Assembly: GCA_020639155.1 (NCBI GenBank)
Contig: JACKHF010000002.1
Span: forward strand, 496,001 to 560,000
Source of the DNA: Phycisphaeraceae bacterium
GTDB lineage: Bacteria; Planctomycetota; Phycisphaerae; Phycisphaerales; UBA1924
Direction: 5' to 3'
DNA length: 64,000 nt
The notes below the pieces were generated by a model, which ran no database searches, had not been told where the DNA came from, and saw only the letters and a list, made by a program, of their open reading frames with translations. This document shows, piece after piece, positions 7,601-15,352 of the stretch (positions within the stretch are counted from its first letter, which is position 1; every line of letters starts with the position of its first letter). A program made the translations under genes and the position numbers.

Positions 7601-9409
7601 TTATTTCAATGGTATGCCTTCGAGCGTGTGCGCGAGTTCTCTCATTGATTGAGCACGCAAGCGATTGCTTTGTTCAATGCCATGAGCGACCATTCTAAGT
7701 TCCCGAGCAAATTGGATATCTCCCTGAAACAGAGCAAGGAGAAGGGGATTGAAAGGTTGATATGCGGCCCACGATTCGATTGATATGTTGCCTTGCACGA
7801 TTTGATCAATGATCTCTGCGCGAAGGTTTCGTGCGTCGGGGCCAAGTGCGAAAAGGTACATATCGCGAAACTCGGTGCGGCGTTCCTTTGTGAGTTCTGC
7901 ACGGGCCGCTTCAAGCAGCACTGATGGCCCGTTCTGAATAGTGTTGTCAATAATAGTTGCATTCTCACGGTGCCATGTATCGAGATAAACTTGTTTGTAA
8001 GTTTGGAATGCTGTGTGAACAGTATTCTCTTCGCCAGGAGGAATACCGATGGCAATGATGCCAAGAAGTGCCTGGAGAAGAATTTCCACGTCAACTTGCC
8101 GATATTTATTTCGATCACGAAGTATCTGGTCCAGAATGCCGCATAGTGCCTGTGCGGCTTCCTGTGTGTGAATGCGACACAATTCCCGCACGATGAGCGT
8201 ACGATCTCCATTTCGGTTGTACTCGCCATGTAAACCGGATCGAACAATCATAGAGTCAATCGACTGGTTGTCTCCGTAGCTGCTAAGCGCACGATATGTT
8301 GACGCTCGGAAGTCCGAGTTGATTACGCCAATCGGCTTTGCGTTGAGCACTTCAAGCAGTGTGTTTCGGCATTGTTCTGTCTGTAACGCACCAAGCGCAT
8401 GATCGAGTGGTGCTGCAAGGATATGAGTGTGGTCGAACACGAGATCAACATCGTGATCAAACACGGTTGTTGTTGCCATCGTGCTAAGTTCTGGCAGCAG
8501 CCCATTGGCAAGATCACATACTGGCTGCTCGAAGTGTTTCGTACTGGGCCATCGAGAGACGTATTTGAGGGCTTCGAAGAAGAATATTTCGTCGTCGCCG
8601 AAGGGTGTGTCGTAGTCGTTGTTGTACCTCCTCGGGCCGCGATTGAATATGTTGGCATTTGGAAGATATGATGGAATGGTTGCTTGCAATAACGCAGCAA
8701 TGTCCTTTGAGAAGGCACTCGAATGTACTGACAAGTGGGACGCGATTCGGACGGGCACGATTGCGTTTGAGAGCGGATCTCCCTCGGATCTGTTGAAATA
8801 GACGTGTAATCGCATGAGCAAGAGTTTCTGCTCAATGATGCTTGGTGGTTGGTTGTTTGACACAACGCGCCGCAGGAGTTCGTTGATTACGGGAGCATGT
8901 CGGTATGATGCAGGCCCATCAAGAAATCCATTGATACCTTGGTTTTCTATCTTTGTGTAGGGTTGTATGGGCATTGCAAGAATCAGCACAAGATTCGGTG
9001 CGACGGTCACCCAGTTCTTTGCTGTAACCATCGGCCACGCGAAGGTCCCCGCGCCAAGCATGACGACAGCGAGTGCTGCTGATGCCCACTTCCAGCGCCT
9101 GCGTGGCCTGCGGAGGAGTCTGGGCGGTTTCGTTTTTGAGTCAGGTTTCCATCCATGCACCTGCACATGCCTGCCGCACTCGGGGCAGACCAGTTCGTGC
9201 GCAGTGTCCGGCACGAGCCCTTCCATGTTGTACCAGCAGCGCCTTCGCAACGGCCCAACAAGGAGAAATCTTCGCACGCCATGTACAGCAGGACCCGGAC
9301 AACGCACACGCCCCTTCGCGCGATCGCCAATGAGAACAGCCCACACCATCAGGACCGCGCCCAGTCCGAGGACGCACAATCCGATGATGTACATGTATGC
9401 CGGTGTCAT
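7601..9409 (-). CDS. Zinc-ribbon membrane protein with divergent helical C-terminus, paralogue 1
   Basis: A 602-residue protein. A first membrane segment (about 5-27) is followed by a basic, cysteine-containing stretch (C38, then R-R-R-C-W-Y-N-M-E-G-L and C-P-E-C-G-R-H) that looks like a split zinc ribbon. A very basic linker (P-P-R-L-L-R-R-P-R-R-R-W-K) leads to a second membrane helix (about 108-128) and a roughly 450-residue helical region, possibly HEAT-like, with no recognised motif. The first about 145 residues are almost identical to the next gene upstream (9525-11318), down to long stretches of identical DNA, whereas the remainder is not alignable by eye. No clear ribosome site precedes the start. 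Base composition is lower in G+C than housekeeping neighbours. Confidence 0.75.
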   Translation of the reverse strand: MTPAYMYIIGLCVLGLGAVLMVWAVLIGDRAKGRVRCPGPAVHGVRRFLLVGPLRRRCWYNMEGLVPDTAHELVCPECGRHVQVHGWKPDSKTKPPRLLRRPRRRWKWASAALAVVMLGAGTFAWPMVTAKNWVTVAPNLVLILAMPIQPYTKIENQGINGFLDGPASYRHAPVINELLRRVVSNNQPPSIIEQKLLLMRLHVYFNRSEGDPLSNAIVPVRIASHLSVHSSAFSKDIAALLQATIPSYLPNANIFNRGPRRYNNDYDTPFGDDEIFFFEALKYVSRWPSTKHFEQPVCDLANGLLPELSTMATTTVFDHDVDLVFDHTHILAAPLDHALGALQTEQCRNTLLEVLNAKPIGVINSDFRASTYRALSSYGDNQSIDSMIVRSGLHGEYNRNGDRTLIVRELCRIHTQEAAQALCGILDQILRDRNKYRQVDVEILLQALLGIIAIGIPPGEENTVHTAFQTYKQVYLDTWHRENATIIDNTIQNGPSVLLEAARAELTKERRTEFRDMYLFALGPDARNLRAEIIDQIVQGNISIESWAAYQPFNPLLLALFQGDIQFARELRMVAHGIEQSNRLRAQSMRELAHTLEGIPLK

Positions 9410-9524
9410 GATGTGATTCTGTGTGAGGTATTGCGTGGTTGCGTTATCAAACTGTCACTTAAGTGTTATAGTAAGGCGTGCGATACCTGCGTGCATGTGT
9501 GCTTTCAAAGGGCGTTATGCCAGT

Positions 9525-11318
9525 TCAATCAACAAAGCCTCGAACTCTTGTTGCCCATTGGCGCAGTGAGTTTGCACGAGAAAACAGACCACGTGCCTCA
9601 AGGTTATCAGCCATCTTTGACAACGATCGAGCAGTGTTGTTATCATGACCAAAGAGTGCTTCGGTCAGCACGCTTCTCAGCATCGTGCTTGAATCTCTTC
9701 CGTCTTGTATTGATCTGAGTATTTCTGGCTTCAGAGGTTCTGCATCAGAACCAAGCACTACGAGCAGAATCGAGAGATCAACTTCGTCTGGGAAGTCACG
9801 AAGTTCTTCTCTTGCCTTTTCAAGCACAACTTCTGGACCTTTCTCCATGGATCGATAAAGAAGCAGTGCTGCCCGGCTGGAGAAATCGTTGCCCATTCTT
9901 CGCTCGGTTCTGGCTCGAGAAAGGTCGTCTCGATTAAGCGTTGCCTCATCAAGCTTGAGTGTCTCAAGAGCAATCATCACATGTAGTTTTCTCTCGTGAG
10001 GGATGCCGTTGAGAGCAAGGCTTGTGCAGCAACAGGCGACAACGGCGTGATATCCTGACTGCATTGCTGACGGGTTGCTTGTATATCGGGCAGCAGTATC
10101 TGTCAGAAGATCGCACATAGCATTGATTGCTTCCTTTGATCTATATCGAGATAATCCCAAGGCAATCATGTATCGTGCAACGTCGTTGGTGCGCTCGTCA
10201 TAGGCGAGATCGCAAGCTGCTGTGACGAGACGTGAATTATCTACGGTTGCGATCCATGACGCGAGATTGAATGGAGAGATAAACCAGGCTGGCATCTTTG
10301 GTTCGAGCTCGGAGACTCTGAGCATTGCGTCCACGCTTGCTTCGGTATTCATCCTGATGAGCGCAGATACAAGCCAGCCGGACAGTGGATGCTCGAACGC
10401 CCCGTTTCTCCTAGCTGGGATCGGTTGAGAATCAGTATCAAAGTAACTGACAAGAGAGTTGCTGAGTCGAAGAATATCAGCCTCAAAAAGATCAACATCT
10501 TTCTTTTTCAAGGTATAACCGATGAGAGACGCGATGAGATAGTCACGCTGATAGAACGGGTCCAGAACGCCCTGGGTCGGTCTGTCTGGTGTGCCCGAAT
10601 ATGGCAGATATTCGTCTACTCGTGCTGATAGAAGAGTTGCGATGCGTCTATGCGTGGATGAGTGTTTGATTCCAGCTAACTCAGCAATCTTGACAACGTA
10701 TCGCTGTGTCAGAAACTTGTCACTATTAGGATTGAGCAGTGGATTCATGCGCCAGAGCAGTACCCGTTCTTCGAATGGGCTGAGTTTGAACTGTTCCTGC
10801 CTGGATCTGAGTTCCTCGTAGATTGCAAACCTTGGTCCGGTTTGATCGATCATGTCCTGATCCGTGATCGACATCGGAAACATCGCGATAAGCACAAGAT
10901 TCGGCGCGACGGTTACCCAACTCTTTGCTGTGACCATCGGCCATGCGAACGTCGTTATGCCGAGCAGAATGATTGCAAGTGCTGCTGATGCCCACTTCCA
11001 GCGCCTGCGTGGCCTGCGGAGGAGTCTGGGCGGTTTCGTTTTTGAGTCAGGTTTCCAATCATGCACTTGCACATGTCTGCCACACTCTGGACACACAAGT
11101 TCGTGCTCGGGGTTCGGCACGAGTCCTTTCATGTTATACCAGCAGCGCCTTCGCAACGGCCCAACAAGGAGAAATCTTCGCACGCCATGTACAGCAGGAC
11201 CCGGACATCGCACACGCCCCCTCGCGCGATCGCCAATGAGTACAGCCCACACCATCAGGATCGCGCCGAATCCGAGGACGCACAATCCGATGATGTAGAA
11301 AACGGTTGCTGATAACAT
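9525..11318 (-). CDS. Zinc-ribbon membrane protein with divergent helical C-terminus, paralogue 2
   Basis: A 597-residue paralogue of 7601-9409 with the same head: membrane helix, C-P-G-P-A-V-H-G-V-R-R-F, R-R-C-W-Y-N-M-K-G-L, C-P-E-C-G-R-H, basic linker and second membrane helix ending F-A-W-P-M-V-T-A-K. From about residue 150 the chain is a different helical array, with pairs such as A-x-x-A-M-x-x-L and I-A-T-L-L. The ATG at 11318 follows AGGAAG closely. The two genes lie head to tail with 115 bases between them. The head probably sits in the membrane with the tail exposed; which side faces outward and the function are unknown. Confidence 0.75.
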   Translation of the reverse strand: MLSATVFYIIGLCVLGFGAILMVWAVLIGDRARGRVRCPGPAVHGVRRFLLVGPLRRRCWYNMKGLVPNPEHELVCPECGRHVQVHDWKPDSKTKPPRLLRRPRRRWKWASAALAIILLGITTFAWPMVTAKSWVTVAPNLVLIAMFPMSITDQDMIDQTGPRFAIYEELRSRQEQFKLSPFEERVLLWRMNPLLNPNSDKFLTQRYVVKIAELAGIKHSSTHRRIATLLSARVDEYLPYSGTPDRPTQGVLDPFYQRDYLIASLIGYTLKKKDVDLFEADILRLSNSLVSYFDTDSQPIPARRNGAFEHPLSGWLVSALIRMNTEASVDAMLRVSELEPKMPAWFISPFNLASWIATVDNSRLVTAACDLAYDERTNDVARYMIALGLSRYRSKEAINAMCDLLTDTAARYTSNPSAMQSGYHAVVACCCTSLALNGIPHERKLHVMIALETLKLDEATLNRDDLSRARTERRMGNDFSSRAALLLYRSMEKGPEVVLEKAREELRDFPDEVDLSILLVVLGSDAEPLKPEILRSIQDGRDSSTMLRSVLTEALFGHDNNTARSLSKMADNLEARGLFSRANSLRQWATRVRGFVD

Positions 11319-11362
11319 ACTTCCTGCCGAAAGTTAGCTCGAACATAATTTTGGATACACTT

Positions 11363-11671
11363 TCAAGGCGATTCGCTCCCTTGCGGCTGCTGCTCCTCAC
11401 CGGGGATATCCAACGATACGAACATGTTCAATATCGGCGCAAGCGCCTCTTTGATGTCCTTTGGCTGCCCCTCGTGAGAAGGCGCTCCAATCTGCTCGAA
11501 AAGAGTGTCAACACTCTCAGAGATTTCGCTGACTACCTTTGTGTAGGCTCTATCAGCACGAAGATTTGCATCATTTGCCCTGAGAATCGCTATTGCAGAA
11601 AGCACGATAGCAGTGGCGCTCAGTAGAGATGTTCCAATACACATAACAGAGCACATGCGATTATTCATCAT
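11363..11671 (-). CDS. Small single-pass membrane protein
   Basis: A 102-residue protein with a hydrophobic segment at about 7-30 (S-L-L-S-A-T-A-I-V-L-S-A-I-A-I-L), then a predicted amphipathic helix (A-N-D-A-N-L-R-A-D-R-A-Y) and an acidic, proline-rich tail. A clear ribosome site, AGGGAG, stands before the ATG at 11671. It lies 44 bases upstream of the zinc-ribbon paralogue pair on the same strand and may be its first gene. No family recognised. Confidence 0.6.
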   Translation of the reverse strand: MMNNRMCSVMCIGTSLLSATAIVLSAIAILRANDANLRADRAYTKVVSEISESVDTLFEQIGAPSHEGQPKDIKEALAPILNMFVSLDIPGEEQQPQGSESP

Positions 11672-11758
11672 GGCACTCCCTTAACTCATTGATGCTCACT
11701 CTCACAACTTCATGTTGAAGGTGTACATTGCCCCACACGATAATGTCATGAAGCTGGC

Positions 11759-12898
11759 TTAGGCTCCAGCATGCATCGGTGTCGTGTGTTGCGTGCGCAA
11801 GCCAGCCTGCTCAGGATTCTGTCCGAGGCTGTGTGTCTGCATGGTGTCACGCTGACGTCGCAGTGAATCGGGCATCTCCGCGAACATGTCGTTGAAGAAG
11901 TCGGCTGACTCTGGCTTTTCGATCTCTGTCGCAGCCTTGACAACCTCGTCAACGATCTTCTTCGCACGCTCGTCCATCTGCTGCTGCATCTCGTCGTTCC
12001 AGAGATCGCGTTCGGTAAGCCAGTTGCGCGTGCGGATGATCGGATCCTTTGCCTGCCACGCTTCGAGTTCCTTCGCGTCGCGATACCTGCGCGCATCATC
12101 GGCGGTGGTGTGATCGCCGAGACGGTACGTGAATGCTTCAATAAGCGTTGGGCCGCCGCCATTGCGTGCACGCTCAATGGCTTCCTTCGCGACCTTGTAC
12201 ACAGCAAAGATGTCGTTGCCGTCACACTGGATACCGGGCATGCCGTAGGCGACAGATTTCTGTGCGATGGTTTCGCAGTTCGTCTGTGTCTCGCGCGGGA
12301 CGGAGATCGCCCACTGGTTGTTCTGGCAGAAGAACACAACGGGTGCCTGGAACGAGCCAGCAAAGTTCATTGCTTCGTGGAAGTCGCCTTCGGATGTTGC
12401 GCCGTCGCCGAAGTATGTCACTGCAACACGCGGCTCCTTGCGGATCTTGAATGCCATCGCCATCCCGGTGGCGTGGAGCATCTGCGTGCCGATGGGGATC
12501 GCGATGGGTGTGACGTTCACGCCATCGGGAATCTGATTGCCGCGTTCGTCGCCCATCCAGTGCAGAAGGACGTAGTGCATGGGGAGCCCGTGCAGGAACA
12601 TCGAACCGTTCTCGCGATAGCACGGGACGATGTAGTCGGAGCCCTTCTTTGCAGCAAACCCGGAGCCGAGCGCTGCTGCCTCCTGTCCCTTGTTCTGCGG
12701 GTACGTGCCCATGCGACCCGAACGCTGGAGTTTGAACGCGATCTCGTCGAGCTGGCGGTTGATGATCATCTGCTCGTAGAGGAACTTCACCTCGTCGTCG
12801 GTGAGCGTGTCCTTCGCGAGCTTCTTGTCGAAGTTGCCGTGCTCATCAAGGATAGAGACGTGCTCGATCTTTGTTTCATAGACGACTTTGCGTGGCAT
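11759..12898 (-). CDS. pdhA: Pyruvate/2-oxoacid dehydrogenase E1 component, alpha subunit
   Basis: The thiamine-diphosphate-binding alpha chain of a 2-oxoacid dehydrogenase complex, which decarboxylates pyruvate (or a branched-chain oxoacid) and passes the acyl group to lipoamide. In 379 residues it shows Q-N-K-G-Q-E-A (69-75), Y-R-E-N (94-97), and the ThDP motif from G-D-G (164-166) to N-N (193-194), then Y-R-L-G-D-H-T-T. An AGAGGA ribosome site precedes the ATG. It probably follows the acyl-CoA dehydrogenase gene in one transcript (53-base gap). The beta subunit and E2 are absent here, while E3 (lpdA) is at 23.1 kb, so the complex is encoded in pieces. Pyruvate versus branched-chain substrate cannot be decided from this subunit alone. 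Confidence 0.88.
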   Translation of the reverse strand: MPRKVVYETKIEHVSILDEHGNFDKKLAKDTLTDDEVKFLYEQMIINRQLDEIAFKLQRSGRMGTYPQNKGQEAAALGSGFAAKKGSDYIVPCYRENGSMFLHGLPMHYVLLHWMGDERGNQIPDGVNVTPIAIPIGTQMLHATGMAMAFKIRKEPRVAVTYFGDGATSEGDFHEAMNFAGSFQAPVVFFCQNNQWAISVPRETQTNCETIAQKSVAYGMPGIQCDGNDIFAVYKVAKEAIERARNGGGPTLIEAFTYRLGDHTTADDARRYRDAKELEAWQAKDPIIRTRNWLTERDLWNDEMQQQMDERAKKIVDEVVKAATEIEKPESADFFNDMFAEMPDSLRRQRDTMQTHSLGQNPEQAGLRTQHTTPMHAGA

Positions 12899-12951
12899 CT
12901 CGATTCCTCTGTGTGTGCCGACTGGTATGCAGACTCGTGTGAACAGTAATC

Positions 12952-14913
12952 TTACGCGTGGGATGCAGTTCCTGCGTACGAGCGGTTGTCCTGGAACTCC
13001 TTGTCGCCAGCGAACTGCTTGATCGCGGTTTGGTTCGGCACGCGTCCGCGACCTCGCTGATCGGTCGGTGTGCGCTCAGGAATGATGAAGAGATCCGGCG
13101 GGAACTCGTTGTCGTACGCCATCGCTGCGTCGGCTGCTTTGAGCATTGTCTCGTCCGCGTTCTCGTAGAGATTGCGGAAGTGCTCGTTGATTGCGATCTC
13201 GGCAAGATCGAAGAAGTGCATCGCAGCAGCGCGATCGCGCTCATACTTTGGACCCGAAGCGCCGGAGCGAACGAGCTGATCAAGCTTCGAGAGTGAGCAC
13301 AGCCATGCATGCAGCCAGATTGATGCGAGCGCAAGGCGCGACTGCACGCTCTGGCGCTTCATCATCGCAGCGTCGTAGCGTTTGGAGGTCTGCTTGAACT
13401 GGTACGTCAACTCACGAACGCATCGTGATGCGCGCAGGCCTTCCTTTGTCAGCGACGCATGCAGCTTGCCAATGACCGGGGTTCGCTTGCGGATGCCGAG
13501 GAACACTTCCATGCCGAGCGGGACCGCCTGCTTCATGAATGATGGCTTGAGTGTACCGATCGGATTCGACTTTGCAGCCTCGCGAATCGAGAGCATCCAC
13601 TCTGCGAGCTGCTTGCCGCCGTACCCGAAGATGAATGACCACATCAGATCGTTCGATCCTTCAACGATGATGTTGATGCGCGAGTCGCGGAAGATGCGCT
13701 CGATCTCGTTCTCGGTCATGTACGATTCGCCGCCCATGATCTGGACCGCGTCGTTGACCACGCGCCATCCCATCTCGGAGCAGAACACCTTGCAGATCGC
13801 GGTCTCGACCATGATGTCTTCGTCGCCGCGATCGAGGAACCCGGTTGTCGCATACAGCACGGAGTCCATCGCAAACGTGAGCGCAGCCATGTGTGCGATG
13901 CGCTCCTGCACAAGTTCGTTGTCTGATAGTGGTGAGCCAAACTGGTAGCGTGTTTTGCCCCAGCGGATCGCCTGATCCATCGCGCGCTGGGCGCCGCCAA
14001 GCATGCCCGCCGAGAGCGTGCACCGACCAAAGTTCAGGCAGGTCAGCGCGACATTGAGTCCGCGTCCTTCCTTGTGGAGCAGGTTTTCCTTGGGAACTTT
14101 TACATTGTTGAACTTGATGCGCGCCTGCCATGTGCCGCGGATGCCGCACTTGGATCGGTTCTTCTGGAAGATATCAATGCCGGGCATGTCTGGCGTGCAG
14201 ACAAGCGCGGTCACCTTCTCCTTGCCGTCAGCCATCTTCTGCTTGCACATGACCGTAAACAATCCAGCGAGCGCACCGGATGTTGCCCACTTCTTTTCAC
14301 CATTGAGGATGTAGTGCGATCCGTCTTCGACTACTTCGCAGTGTGTCTCCTGCCCGCCTGCATCGCAGCCGACGTTCGGCTCTGACAGACAGAATGCGCT
14401 GAGCCAGTCAGCAGCGAGTCTCGGCAGCCAACGCTGCTTCTGCTCTTCAGTGCCGAACAGCATGACCGCCTTGCATCCGATCGATTGATGTGCAGAGACC
14501 ATCACAGCCGTTGAGCCGCAGTACTTACCGATCATCTGCAGCACGCGGTTGTAGCTGGTGATGCCCATGCCGAGACCGCCGAACTCCTTACCGATGGTGA
14601 TGCCGAGCACGCCCATCTCGAAGAGACGCTTCACGCACCAGTCGGGGATGTACTGCTCCTGATCGATCTCGATCGATGGATGCTCGGTGCGCAGATAGTC
14701 CTCAAGCTTAACGAGCAGTTCGTCGCAGGCTTTCTTCTCTTCGGGCGAGATGATGTCCGGATACGGGAACAGCAGTTCCTCGCGGATGCGACCCCAGTAG
14801 AGGTTCTTGGTCAGGCCCATGGTCGAGGGCTCGGGGCCGAGCAGGGTCTCAGCGTCAGCGAGCATCGCCCGTTCCTTCTCGCTCAGGCCCTTCATGCTCT
14901 TCAGATCTGCCAT
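12952..14913 (-). CDS. Acyl-CoA dehydrogenase, very-long-chain type
   Basis: A flavoprotein that introduces the first double bond of fatty acyl-CoA in beta-oxidation. The 653-residue chain has the usual acyl-CoA dehydrogenase core, with the motifs A-F-C-L-S-E-P-N, W-A-T-S-G and G-x-R-G-T-W, a Q-I-M-G-G-E-S-Y-M segment, and the catalytic glutamate (E418) in I-V-E-G-S-N-D-L. A further 200-residue helical C-terminal extension is like that of VLCAD/ACAD9-type enzymes. The ATG at 14913 has GGAG nine bases upstream; an in-frame extension of 39 codons looks unprotein-like and is not used. It is paired with the E1 alpha gene downstream. Confidence 0.9.
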   Translation of the reverse strand: MADLKSMKGLSEKERAMLADAETLLGPEPSTMGLTKNLYWGRIREELLFPYPDIISPEEKKACDELLVKLEDYLRTEHPSIEIDQEQYIPDWCVKRLFEMGVLGITIGKEFGGLGMGITSYNRVLQMIGKYCGSTAVMVSAHQSIGCKAVMLFGTEEQKQRWLPRLAADWLSAFCLSEPNVGCDAGGQETHCEVVEDGSHYILNGEKKWATSGALAGLFTVMCKQKMADGKEKVTALVCTPDMPGIDIFQKNRSKCGIRGTWQARIKFNNVKVPKENLLHKEGRGLNVALTCLNFGRCTLSAGMLGGAQRAMDQAIRWGKTRYQFGSPLSDNELVQERIAHMAALTFAMDSVLYATTGFLDRGDEDIMVETAICKVFCSEMGWRVVNDAVQIMGGESYMTENEIERIFRDSRINIIVEGSNDLMWSFIFGYGGKQLAEWMLSIREAAKSNPIGTLKPSFMKQAVPLGMEVFLGIRKRTPVIGKLHASLTKEGLRASRCVRELTYQFKQTSKRYDAAMMKRQSVQSRLALASIWLHAWLCSLSKLDQLVRSGASGPKYERDRAAAMHFFDLAEIAINEHFRNLYENADETMLKAADAAMAYDNEFPPDLFIIPERTPTDQRGRGRVPNQTAIKQFAGDKEFQDNRSYAGTASHA

Positions 14914-15352
14914 CGTGTCGTCTCCAGCCCGTGTTGGGTGTATGGAAATGTTTCTCTTCCAGTTGATGCGAGATCGTATTGACACTTGCTGACAGAATCC
15001 AAACGGACTGTCAGCAAAACAACGCCCCATTCCAGCACGGGAGGGGCTTTGGCCGCATCGTCATCTCAAGCATGTATTTATAGCGCGGGCAGAGGCTGAG
15101 GGCGCACGTGCAGATGCCTGACAAAGTCTGATCATTTAGGCATTTCTACGCGGCTCCCATGCACATGTGTGTAGCTCAAAACTTGCGCATAAAACTGAAG
15201 CTGCGCATCGACGCAAGATGGGGTTGAAGTTAATAGTGCATTGTGTGGTCACGTATGACATGAGTCTTGGGGCAGTTCAGGGTGAGCAATGGACGATATG
15301 TGACGAAGCGACACGTCCAGTATGCTGCCAAGCACTCGTCACCGGAGACACC
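14914..15352. other. Divergent intergenic region between acyl-CoA dehydrogenase and propeller gene
   Basis: About 440 bases without a gene, expected to hold the divergent promoters. A 10-bp perfect inverted repeat at 14986-15017 is the only strong structure seen. A TTGACA occurs at 14979 on the plus strand but no matching -10 was found. Confidence 0.5.
14986..15017. promoter_or_regulatory. Long inverted repeat, possible operator
   Basis: TTGCTGACAG and CTGTCAGCAA form a perfect 10-bp dyad with a 12-base centre, about 73-104 bases upstream of the acyl-CoA dehydrogenase start. No U tract follows on either strand, so a transcription-factor site for the divergent genes is more likely than a terminator. 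This is inference from symmetry only. Confidence 0.4.

Noticed and set aside
14979..14984. TTGACA as a -35 box
   Set aside because: No acceptable -10 at 16-18 bases; position overlaps the edge of the inverted repeat.
15167..15352. Upstream extension of the propeller gene by 62 codons
   Set aside because: Signal peptide and ribosome site support the ATG at 15353; extension has no protein-like character.
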